NCBI RefSeq assembly: GCF_016918545.1
Contig: NZ_JAFFQC010000004.1
Location: 124,001-188,000, forward strand
DNA: 64,000 nucleotides
Reading direction: 5' to 3'
Source of the DNA: Desulfobulbus alkaliphilus
GTDB taxonomy: Bacteria; Desulfobacterota; Desulfobulbia; Desulfobulbales; Desulfobulbaceae
Shown here: positions 1 to 6,270 of the stretch, one piece after another
Numbering within the stretch: position 1 is the first letter of the stretch
Layout of the letters: each line of letters starts with the position of its first letter
The notes under the pieces: model-generated
Database searches by the model: none
The model's input: only the letters and a program-made list of their open reading frames with translations
What the model was told of the DNA's origin: nothing
Made by a program: the position numbers and the translations under genes

Positions 1-491
1 CCCAGCCGCATGCCGCGCGCACGGATCATCTCCACCGCGGTGCAGGTGGCCCGATGGTCATGGCCCCGGCCCGAGCGTCTCAGGACCTGGTCATCGCAGG
101 ACTGCACCCCCAGCTCGATGACGGTGACCCGGTGACGGAGAAGACGTTCGAGATGGTCAGGGTCGATGAAGTCGGGCCGGGTGGACAGACGGATCCCCCC
201 GACCAGACCCCGGACGCGAAAGGGCTGCACCGCCCCGAGCAGTTCCTCCTGGTAGTCCGCGGCCAGGCCGGTGAAGCTACCGCCGTAAAAGGCCACCTGC
301 ACCTGCTTCGCTGTGTGTGGCCGGCTGCGGGCCAACCAGGTGGCAATGATTGCGGCCACCTCGGCACCGGTGACCTCCCCGCCCCTGTCCATCGTTTCGT
401 TTGCCGGGGCGCTGATACCATGCTGATTGCAGAACAGGCAACGATGCGGGCAGCCCAAATGGGGAATGAAGACGGGAATGACCAGGGGCAT
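1..491 (-). CDS. Radical SAM protein, Elp3/HemN-like (3' end outside window)
   Basis: The frame is open from an ATG at 491 to the left edge, so only about 163 codons are visible and the C-terminus is missing. Right after the start comes G-C-P-H-R-C-L-F-C (Cys14, Cys18, Cys21), the Cx3Cx2C ligand set of a radical-SAM [4Fe-4S] cluster. It is followed by a FYGGSFTG strand near residues 68-75 and the TRPDFID and IELGVQS segments seen in Elp3/coproporphyrinogen-oxidase-like radical SAM enzymes. It starts 20 bp after the stop of rnc and is probably co-transcribed with it. The substrate cannot be told from the visible part. The family call is firm; the exact function is open. Confidence 0.85.
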   Translation of the reverse strand, partial: MPLVIPVFIPHLGCPHRCLFCNQHGISAPANETMDRGGEVTGAEVAAIIATWLARSRPHTAKQVQVAFYGGSFTGLAADYQEELLGAVQPFRVRGLVGGIRLSTRPDFIDPDHLERLLRHRVTVIELGVQSCDDQVLRRSGRGHDHRATCTAVEMIRARGMRL

Positions 492-511
492 GAGCGGCGG
501 AGGGGGAGCCC

Positions 512-1249
512 TTACTCCTCCTCCTGCTGCTGGAGAAGGTGGCCCAGAGCAGCCCGGGCCGCCTGCTGCTCCGCCTCTTTTTTGCTGGTGGCCTGACCGC
601 TTCCCAGGATGGTGCCCTGAAAAGAAACAGTGACGGAGAACACCCGCGCATGGCCTGGCCCCTCCTCCCCCACGAGCAGATATTCAGGTCCTTCGTTGAA
701 GCGTTCCTGAAGCAGCTCCTGGAGGCTGCTTTTAGCATCGGCGCTGCTTAGTCGCTCTTGATGCTCAGTGATATGAGGTTCGAAAAAGCGGCGGGCAAAG
801 GCCAGGGCCTGCTCATAGCCGCCGTCGAGGAAGATGGCCCCGGCCAGGGCCTCATAAGCGCAGGAGAGGATGGAGGGCTTGTCCCAGCCCCGGGAAGCAT
901 CCTCGCCCCGGCCAAGGAGCAGATAGCGACCAAGATCGATCTCCCGGGCCCGCTCCGCCAAACCGTTCTCATTGACCAGGGCCGAGCGGATCCGGGTCAG
1001 CTTGCCCTCGCGCATCTCCGGAAAGCGGGTGAACAGTATGTAGCCCACGGTGAGGTCGAGAACCGCGTCCCCAAGGAACTCCTGGGTCTCGTTGTGGCGA
1101 CCGTCATCGAGCCGCTCAAAGGCAAAAGAACTGTGGATGAGAGCGAGTTGCAGCAATTGCAGGTCCTGGAAACGATAACCGATCCGTTCCTGCAGCTGCT
1201 GCAACTCTTCCTCATGGTCCCGAGTCAGGGCCGCCAAAGTGGTTCCCAT
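512..1249 (-). CDS. rnc: Ribonuclease III
   Basis: 245 aa, normal length for bacterial RNase III, which cleaves double-stranded RNA in rRNA precursors and structured mRNAs. The signature NETQEFLGDAVLDL (residues 53-66) contains the catalytic acidic residues; the usual NERLEFLGD is altered to NETQEFLGD. The second acidic site lies in YEALAGAIFLDGG (about 132-144), and a C-terminal dsRNA-binding domain (about 172-240) carries the conserved KKEAEQQAA helix. It is followed 20 bp later by the radical SAM gene. The start ATG at 1249 faces away from the tRNA-Cys gene. Confidence 0.96.
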   Translation of the reverse strand: MGTTLAALTRDHEEELQQLQERIGYRFQDLQLLQLALIHSSFAFERLDDGRHNETQEFLGDAVLDLTVGYILFTRFPEMREGKLTRIRSALVNENGLAERAREIDLGRYLLLGRGEDASRGWDKPSILSCAYEALAGAIFLDGGYEQALAFARRFFEPHITEHQERLSSADAKSSLQELLQERFNEGPEYLLVGEEGPGHARVFSVTVSFQGTILGSGQATSKKEAEQQAARAALGHLLQQQEEE

Positions 1250-1264
1250 GGGATGGATTTCCCC

Positions 1265-1292
1265 TTGTCAAAAATAGAATCTATGGTATAAG
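1265..1292 (+). promoter_or_regulatory. Sigma-70-type promoter of tRNA-Cys
   Basis: TTGTCA (1265-1270) and TATAAG (1287-1292) are separated by 16 bp and sit just upstream of the tRNA at 1308, giving a predicted start near 1299. Only one or two positions differ from the consensus boxes. Confidence 0.6.
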
Positions 1293-1307
1293 TGCCGCAC
1301 ACCTTCA

Positions 1308-1382
1308 GGCGACGTAGCCAAGTGGTAAGGCAGTGGTCTGCAAAACCATTATTCAGCGGTTCAAATCCGCTCGTCGCCTCCA
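1308..1382 (+). tRNA. tRNA-Cys (anticodon GCA)
   Basis: Cloverleaf with acceptor stem GGCGACG/CGTCGCC, anticodon loop CTGCAAA giving anticodon GCA, and T-arm GGTTCAAATCC. The discriminator is T73 (1379), the known identity base of tRNA-Cys, and CCA is encoded at 1380-1382. A promoter lies at 1265-1292 and an intrinsic terminator follows at 1392, so this is a monocistronic tRNA gene. Confidence 0.97.
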
Positions 1383-1391
1383 GCTCATTCA

Positions 1392-1423
1392 AGCGGTTCC
1401 GGATTTCCGGAACCGCTTTTTTT
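1392..1423 (+). terminator. Intrinsic terminator of tRNA-Cys
   Basis: Perfect 11-bp stem AGCGGTTCCGG/CCGGAACCGCT with loop ATTT, followed by a run of Ts (1417-1423). Confidence 0.92.
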
Positions 1424-1425
1424 AT

Positions 1426-1643
1426 CCTGGATCCGTGAGTGTTCGTCCGTGCGCCAGCTTTATTGTCTGTGACCGTTCGATTAAAGTATACTTTATCGGA
1501 CGGTTACGGGCAATGAAGATGGCGTGCGGACGGACGCCCCGAAGGGCGGCTGGTGAAAGGTATTATCAAGGGTTCCGCTTCATTTATAATTTGATTACAG
1601 CAAGATATATCCAAAACAAGAGTCCAGCCGTCACGGATTCAGG
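1426..1643 (+). repeat. 218-bp MITE-like repeat, copy 1
   Basis: Bounded by near-perfect inverted ends CCTGGATCCGTGA (1426-1438) and TCACGGATTCAGG (1631-1643). A second copy in inverse orientation lies at 57217-57434, also 218 bp, and aligns along the whole length at roughly 80% identity by eye. Inside is an interrupted palindrome at 1473-1503 and a small GCCC-CGAA-GGGC hairpin. No transposase is encoded, so the element would be non-autonomous. The AT on both sides could be a 2-bp target duplication, but copy 2 does not show it. Confidence 0.75.
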
Positions 1644-1721
1644 ATTATAGCACCAGCTCCCGGTATGTACCTGATGCCGCCGAAGTGGTCAAGATCAGGC
1701 AGAGCAAAAAACCCAGGCCCA

Positions 1722-1757
1722 TAAAAAAAGCAGGACCCCGAAGGGCCCTGCTTTTTG
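1722..1757 (-). terminator. Terminator of PEP-CTERM gene 1
   Basis: Stem AGCAGG(A)CCC/GGG(C)CCTGCT with loop CGAA, an A-tract on its left (a U-tract for leftward transcription) and a T-tract on its right, so it can act in both directions. It sits 25 bp past the stop of the leftward gene at 1783. Confidence 0.85.
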
Positions 1758-1782
1758 TTTTTCCGTTTTTCAGGAATTATTT

Positions 1783-2451
1783 TCAGCTCCGTTTCCTCCG
1801 TCCCAATCCGGCCAGCCCGAGAAGTCCGCTGCCGAAGAGGAGCAGGGTGGTTGGTTCGGGGATGGGGTTTGGGCTATTGACAAAGCTTTCGGATCCTTTG
1901 CTTGCAAAATTTGTTACATGAAGCCCCACCCGCAGTGTTCCGTCTGACAAAGAAGAAATGATGCTGTTATAAGTGGCGTCACCAAGGAGATTAAAAGTAA
2001 TTCCCAAAGCTTCACCGATATTGATTCCATCTTGTGGGCCGGGATTGTTGGCATCATACCTATCGTCGACTACAAAGCCGATTGAATTTCCATTAGGGAA
2101 AGCAGGTTGTAAATTCGTTGCTTGAGTAAATTTAACAGTTCCTACTGTAGTAAACCCTGTTTCTTGTCCTACAAATTGTAACGATCGCGGATCGGTGTCA
2201 TCGAAAAAAATCCTTGTAATCGTGGATTGTTGCGGGCCAGTATTTGTAAAATAAAATTGCAATTGATTAAGGTTAAGATCAATGTCAAAGCCAAGATCAA
2301 TGACTTCCATAAACAACTGAGACTCACCTATTGCCACATCGACAGGATTACTATTTGATATGGTATAAAATGTATATGGTGCTGCATGGACTTGACCTGA
2401 AACCAAAAGTAATGTTAATGCACCAATGATAATTCCTGTTTTCATTTTCAT
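1783..2451 (-). CDS. PEP-CTERM sorting-domain protein 1
   Basis: 222 aa secreted protein. It has an N-terminal signal peptide (lysines, then a hydrophobic stretch, cleavage near AHA-A around residue 24), a beta-rich middle without recognisable motif, and a C-terminal sorting signal: PIPEPTTLLLFGSGLLGLAG followed by RRKRS. PEP-CTERM tails are processed by an exosortase, and such proteins are usually tied to exopolysaccharide or biofilm matrix. No exosortase gene is in this window. The coding sequence is clearly more AT-rich than the neighbouring core genes. The start is supported by AAGGAG a few bases upstream. The second PEP-CTERM gene at 3556 is a distant paralogue mainly in the tail. Confidence 0.9.
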   Translation of the reverse strand: MKMKTGIIIGALTLLLVSGQVHAAPYTFYTISNSNPVDVAIGESQLFMEVIDLGFDIDLNLNQLQFYFTNTGPQQSTITRIFFDDTDPRSLQFVGQETGFTTVGTVKFTQATNLQPAFPNGNSIGFVVDDRYDANNPGPQDGINIGEALGITFNLLGDATYNSIISSLSDGTLRVGLHVTNFASKGSESFVNSPNPIPEPTTLLLFGSGLLGLAGLGRRKRS

Positions 2452-2483
2452 AACTCTTCTCCTTCTTAATTATTAATTAGCCA

Positions 2484-2523
2484 GGTAGGGTGGGTAGGCG
2501 TCCTTTTGCATGCCCACGCGGAT
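2484..2523 (+). repeat. Solitary REP-like hairpin
   Basis: GGTAGGGTGGGTAGGCGT ... GCATGCCCACGCGG matches the left half of the composite repeats at 2915, 4401 and 5212, but the right half is absent. Confidence 0.6.
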
Positions 2524-2637
2524 CGATCCTAGCTCCTGCAACGGCAAACAAAGGTAAAAGACCCTGCTGCCGCTCGAGTACAGATCAGTCATGTCCCAAC
2601 CCAACAGCTCTTCTCACACAAACATTATTTATACGAT

Positions 2638-2655
2638 TTGCAAGAAACATTCCTT
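2638..2655 (-). promoter_or_regulatory. Possible sigma-54 promoter of PEP-CTERM gene 1
   Basis: On the minus strand the sequence reads AGGAATGTTTCTTGCA, with GG and GC exactly 10 bp apart as sigma-54 requires, but the -24 box matches the TGGCAC consensus poorly. It lies about 185 bp upstream of the start at 2451. It is listed because the other PEP-CTERM gene has a better version of the same spacing. Confidence 0.3.
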
Positions 2656-2754
2656 TTCCAGGACAACAAAGCACAACCATCGATATAATTAAAATAAATG
2701 CAATATCAATTGGTTGAATATCGCCACAGACCCGCCCCAGTCCTGGAGCCAAAT

Positions 2755-2804
2755 GAATTCCGGCCTTGGTTTTCCTCTTTTCAGGAAAACCAAGGCCGGA
2801 ATTC
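2755..2804. repeat. 22-bp perfect inverted repeat
   Basis: Arms 2755-2776 and 2783-2804 are perfectly complementary and separated by 6 nt. Each arm begins or ends with an EcoRI-type GAATTC. No T-tract follows, so it is not a standard terminator. It sits between two divergent genes. Confidence 0.85.
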
Positions 2805-2914
2805 AGGAAAAACAGAAATAAATCTCAACAAAGTAACCAAACAAGCCAGATAAGGAACCCCCCAGCTTCTCGCCCCTTTACTCACCAGGAAAGCAAGCGG
2901 GACAGCCAATAGCA

Positions 2915-3045
2915 GGCAGGGTGGGCAGGCGTCTGTTTACCTGACCACCCAGGCGCCGGTATCGATCAAAACGGCGAGGAATAGAGGAAATAAAAACCAC
3001 CGGTGACCGCGTGGGCACGATACAGCCGCGCCCACCCTACCCGCC
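2915..3045 (+). repeat. REP-pair (REPIN-like) element
   Basis: The left hairpin region (GGGTGGGCAGGCGTCT...) and the right one (GCGTGGGCACGATACAGCCG...CCCACCCTACC) form an inverted pair about 130 bp long. The same unit occurs at 4401 and 5212. Confidence 0.7.
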
Positions 3046-3408
3046 GAGCACATAACCTAGCTCTAACTGTCTGCCATAACTTGAAAAAACCACACCCACC
3101 CTTTCCTTAGCGGCAGGGTTCAGACCTCACCCCAACCTCCGATCTTCAAAACCCACGTCTCACAACCCGACAACAGTTCAAACAAAACCGGTTCATATTT
3201 CCGGAATTTCACACTTCGACCCGGCCAACGGTAAAACTTGCACATTCCCATGTAAATACAGTTACCTGAAAACCATATTTCTTACTCGGCACTCTTATTT
3301 TTCCGTTTTTTCGAAATTTATCTATGGATAAATCCATCTTTTCGGTCAAATTGTACCCACCCTACCCAACCCAATAGGTAACATGTTAATATTAATACAT
3401 TTAAATAA

Positions 3409-3424
3409 TGGCATCTTTTTTGCT
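3409..3424 (+). promoter_or_regulatory. Sigma-54 promoter of PEP-CTERM gene 2
   Basis: TGGCATCTTTTTTGCT matches the -24/-12 consensus, with GG (3410-3411) and GC (3422-3423) separated by exactly 10 bp. The predicted start is near 3435, giving a 5' UTR of about 120 nt before the ATG at 3556. Some PEP-CTERM genes are known to depend on RpoN with the PrsK/PrsR pair; that link is inferred here, as neither regulator is in the window. Confidence 0.6.
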
Positions 3425-3555
3425 TAATATTTTGCAAAGTTAAATTATTTTGACCAAACGGTCAGGGACGGGGCAACCTCCAACCGGTTGAGCCAACCTA
3501 TCACTCGAAGCGCTTCCACTGAACAAGGACGCACCCAACCAAAAGGAGAGAATAT

Positions 3556-4236
3556 ATGAAAGCAACTTTCTTGAAAATCAGCCTGATCGTTTCAACACTT
3601 GTGCTGTTCTTTGCTGTTTCGGCTATGGCTTTGCCTGTGGCTGGACAATTTATCACATTGTCTGTAGATAATGCTATCGGAGGTGCAAACAATGGAGGAG
3701 AATTCACTGCAACCGTCAGGGACGAACATGGTGATTCAAATATTTACAGAACTTTCTGCTTAGAAAGCCAGGTGACCTTTCTTCCAGAAAAAGAATACAA
3801 AATTGAAAGTGTCACTGACGCATTAACAAACAAGGATGGTACAGTATTCGGAAATAAACTCAAAGATGAAACCAAGTGGGTTTTTTGGAATTATATAAAT
3901 GGTACGCTTTTAGACAACAGCACTGGTGATATTGTAGTCCGTAATCAATATAATTCAGCTGTCGTGCAGTGGAAAATTTGGGAATTGGAAGAACAAAGTC
4001 TCGCTCCCATTGTTTCTAATCTAACAACAACTTATTCATCGATATACAATGATTGGACACAAGGCGTTGATAGCTTTGCCATCAATGGTATCGTGAAGGT
4101 GTTGAATATATATGATGGTAACACTCGAGCTCAAAGCCAGCTTGTCGGCGCCCCCGTCCCCGAGCCCACCACCCTGTTGCTGTTCGGCACAGGTCTTCTC
4201 GGCCTGGCTGGAATCGCTCGGAGACGTAAAAGCTGA
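3556..4236 (+). CDS. PEP-CTERM sorting-domain protein 2
   Basis: 226 aa. A signal peptide (MKATFLKIS then a hydrophobic run, cleavage around SAMA-L near residue 25) is followed by a beta-rich domain containing TFCLES, a motif seen in many PEP-CTERM surface proteins. The sorting tail is PVPEPTTLLLFGTGLLGLAG followed by RRRKS. It is likely exported and anchored or released by an exosortase, acting at the cell surface or in the biofilm matrix. AAAGGAGAG lies just before the ATG. It is AT-rich compared with the core genes. A sigma-54-like promoter lies 130 bp upstream and a strong terminator follows. The molecular function of the middle domain is unknown. Confidence 0.9.
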   Translation: MKATFLKISLIVSTLVLFFAVSAMALPVAGQFITLSVDNAIGGANNGGEFTATVRDEHGDSNIYRTFCLESQVTFLPEKEYKIESVTDALTNKDGTVFGNKLKDETKWVFWNYINGTLLDNSTGDIVVRNQYNSAVVQWKIWELEEQSLAPIVSNLTTTYSSIYNDWTQGVDSFAINGIVKVLNIYDGNTRAQSQLVGAPVPEPTTLLLFGTGLLGLAGIARRRKS

Positions 4237-4259
4237 TCCCCTGTCCTTCCCCTGCAGAA

Positions 4260-4290
4260 CAGGCAAGCCTTCGGGCTTGCCTTTTTTTTG
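4260..4290 (+). terminator. Terminator of PEP-CTERM gene 2
   Basis: Stem AGGCAAGCC/GGCTTGCCT with loop TTCG, then eight Ts; 24 bp after the stop codon. Confidence 0.92.
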
Positions 4291-4400
4291 TCCACCGATG
4301 CGGTAATACAGCGAACAACAATGAACACCCCCCTGACCGAAACCCCTGAACATTTTGTCGGCTATAGGACGAACACCGACACCGATGGTTTCCGTAGCAA

Positions 4401-4595
4401 GTAGGCTGGGTGGGCAGGCGTCTTTTTGCCTGCCCACGCGGGCACTGGTACCAGCCCCAACGCTAAAGAAATACAAACATCCTGCCACTGCACGAGCACG
4501 ATACAGCCGTGTCCACCCTACCCGCTCCGGACGATTCCAACCTTTTCGGTACAGACAAAATCTGTATCGCCCACAGGGGTGGGCTCCTACGGGGT
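4401..4595 (+). repeat. Composite REP-pair repeat downstream of thpR
   Basis: The unit is a REP-pair (about 4401-4524) followed by a linker and a second hairpin type, CGCCCACAGGGGTGGGCTCC (about 4566-4594). The same two-part unit in the same order lies at 5212-5403. It begins 10 bp past the stop codon of thpR, and the other copy begins 3 bp past the stop of nadC, so both may act as transcript 3' ends. Confidence 0.75.
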
Positions 4596-4604
4596 TTGTT
4601 CGAT

Positions 4605-5162
4605 TTACACAGTCCCCTGCTCCTGGGTTAGTGAATAGACCTGTTCAACCGTATGGCTTGCCCCTTTGCGTCCCAGGACACTTGAATAGAGGATAAATTC
4701 CTCCACCAGAAATTCCGGAAGTGCGAACAAAGCATGTTCCTGAAGATAGCGGCCCACCCGGGAGGGAGGGGTTTGGTTGAGGCGGGCCAGGGTGAGATGG
4801 GGGGTGAATTTGCGGTTTTCCAGGGCAACACCGAGCTGGGTGAGGCGGGTGGTGATCTTGCGTTGCAAAGTAATGAGTGCTTCGTTTTTCTCCACCCCGG
4901 CCCAGACCACCCGGGGCTGGCCTCGGGGCGGAAAAAAGCCGACCCCCTTGAAGCGCAGAGCAAAGGATTCGGCCCGGATCTCGTCCAGGGCCTCGCGGAT
5001 ATCGAGGAAGACCGAACCGCTGACCTCACCGATGAAGCACAGGGTGAGGTGGAGCTGTTCCGGGGCCACCCAGCGGGCATCGGGCAAACCGCAGCAGAGC
5101 CCGGTCAGTTGCTCACGGATGTCAGAAGGTGGATCAATGGCGATGAAGAGTCGTTTGTTCAT
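4605..5162 (-). CDS. thpR: RNA 2',3'-cyclic phosphodiesterase (LigT/ThpR family)
   Basis: 185 aa from the ATG at 5162 (MNKRLFIAIDPP). A longer frame reading into the upstream repeat was rejected because that part is repeat sequence. The two HxTx-type catalytic motifs of the 2H phosphoesterase superfamily are present as HLTL (about residue 42) and HLTL (about 125). The family opens 2',3'-cyclic phosphates on RNA ends, and some members ligate tRNA halves in vitro. There is no clear Shine-Dalgarno before the chosen start. The gene is bracketed by two direct copies of a composite repeat (4401-4595 and 5212-5403). Confidence 0.9.
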   Translation of the reverse strand: MNKRLFIAIDPPSDIREQLTGLCCGLPDARWVAPEQLHLTLCFIGEVSGSVFLDIREALDEIRAESFALRFKGVGFFPPRGQPRVVWAGVEKNEALITLQRKITTRLTQLGVALENRKFTPHLTLARLNQTPPSRVGRYLQEHALFALPEFLVEEFILYSSVLGRKGASHTVEQVYSLTQEQGTV

Positions 5163-5211
5163 GGGGAAAATCAAGATAAATCGGATTGATACGATTATTA
5201 TCCCGGGCCGG

Positions 5212-5403
5212 TGGGTAGGGTGGGCAGGCGTCTTTTTGCCTGCCCACGCGGGTGCGGATGCCGTCCACAATGGTGCGCGATTGTACAATGTTCTGTCACC
5301 GCGTGGGCACGATACAGCCGTACCCACCCTACCCTCTCCGGGTGATTCGGACTTTCGGCACAGACAGAAACTGTATCGCCCACAGGGGTGGGCTCCTACG
5401 GGT
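5212..5403 (+). repeat. Composite REP-pair repeat downstream of nadC
   Basis: Second copy of the unit at 4401-4595: outer REP-pair (5212-5335), linker with CAGACAGAAACTGTATCGCC, then the hairpin CCCACAGGGGTGGG. It ends 3 bp from the nadC stop codon. Confidence 0.75.
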
Positions 5404-5405
5404 CT

Positions 5406-6269
5406 TTACCCGGGGCGAGGGTCCGTTACTACCCCCCCCCGCCAATCCATGCCGATGTCGCAGGCCCGGGCCGAATGGGTCAGGGCGCCGGCGGAGATGA
5501 TATCCACCCCGGTTTCGGCGATGGCCCGGACACTCTCCAGGGTCACGCCTCCCGAGGCCTCCACCAGGGCGCGGCCATTGATGAGGGCTACGGCCCGGCG
5601 CATGGTGGCAAGATCCATGTTGTCGAGCATGATCACCCCCACCCCGCAGCGCAGACATTCCTCCACCTGCTCCAGGGTATCGGTCTCCACCTCGATCTCG
5701 ATGGTGTGGGGTACCCGCTGCCGCACCCGCTTTACCGCCTCGGTGATGGAGCCGCAGGCGGCAATATGGTTATCCTTGATCAGCACCCCGTCGCTGAGGC
5801 TGAAGCGGTGGTTGCGACCGCCGCCGGCTCGAACCGCGTATTTCTCCAGCAGCCGCAGGCCCGGGGTGGTCTTGCGGGTATCCACGATCCGTGCTCCGGT
5901 CCCGGCCACCTGCTCGACAAAGGCCGCGGTCAGGGTGGCGATACCGCACAAGCGCTGCACCAGGTTGAGAGCCACCCGCTCGGCCCGCAACAGGGTCCGG
6001 GTCCGGCCCTGGATCTGTAGTAGCTCGGTTCCGGCCGCCGCCCGACTGCCGTCGGCCACGGCCCCGGTACAGGCGACCTCCGGGTCCAATAGGGCAAAAA
6101 CCCGCGAGGCCACACTGGTCATGCCGACAACGACCATGGGATGACGGGCCACAAAGGAGGCTGCGGCCCGGTCTTCAGCAGCAAAGATGGCCTCGGTGGT
6201 GAGATCGCCATGTTCGAGATCCTCGGCGAGAAAGGATCGCAGGATGGGGTCAAGGACAAAAGTATCCAT
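5406..6269 (-). CDS. nadC: Nicotinate-nucleotide pyrophosphorylase (carboxylating)
   Basis: 287 aa quinolinate phosphoribosyltransferase, which turns quinolinate and PRPP into nicotinate mononucleotide in de novo NAD synthesis. Family hallmarks are EDLEHGDLTTEAIF near the N-terminus, the DTRKTTPGLRLLEKYAVRAGGGRNHR core (about 134-160), LIKDNHI, and the C-terminal EASGGVTLESVRAIAETGVDIISAG. I placed the start at the ATG at 6269, one base after the valS stop; an alternative start at 6296 would overlap valS. It is tightly coupled to valS, so probably one transcript. A REP-type composite repeat starts 3 bp past the stop. Confidence 0.95.
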   Translation of the reverse strand: MDTFVLDPILRSFLAEDLEHGDLTTEAIFAAEDRAAASFVARHPMVVVGMTSVASRVFALLDPEVACTGAVADGSRAAAGTELLQIQGRTRTLLRAERVALNLVQRLCGIATLTAAFVEQVAGTGARIVDTRKTTPGLRLLEKYAVRAGGGRNHRFSLSDGVLIKDNHIAACGSITEAVKRVRQRVPHTIEIEVETDTLEQVEECLRCGVGVIMLDNMDLATMRRAVALINGRALVEASGGVTLESVRAIAETGVDIISAGALTHSARACDIGMDWRGGVVTDPRPG

Positions 6270-6270
6270 G

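Larger units (their letters stand above)
2452..3408. other. Gene-free stretch with REP-like repeats and a long palindrome
   Basis: No convincing coding frame. It holds a lone REP-like hairpin (about 2484-2523), a 22-bp perfect inverted repeat (2755-2804), a full REP-pair element (2915-3045) and a half-copy of its end near 3355-3370. The remainder is AT-rich spacer between two divergently oriented PEP-CTERM genes, presumably containing their control regions. Confidence 0.6.

Noticed and set aside
1333-1650. Apparent protein conservation with an ORF at 57113-57400 (shared AMKMACG.APRRAAGE, YIQNKSPAVTDS)
   Set aside because: The similarity extends over the whole 218-bp DNA repeat including non-coding ends, so it reflects a mobile repeat, not a protein family.
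4605-5327. 240-codon version of thpR starting at 5327
   Set aside because: The extra 55 codons lie in the REP-type repeat; the family start fits the ATG at 5162.
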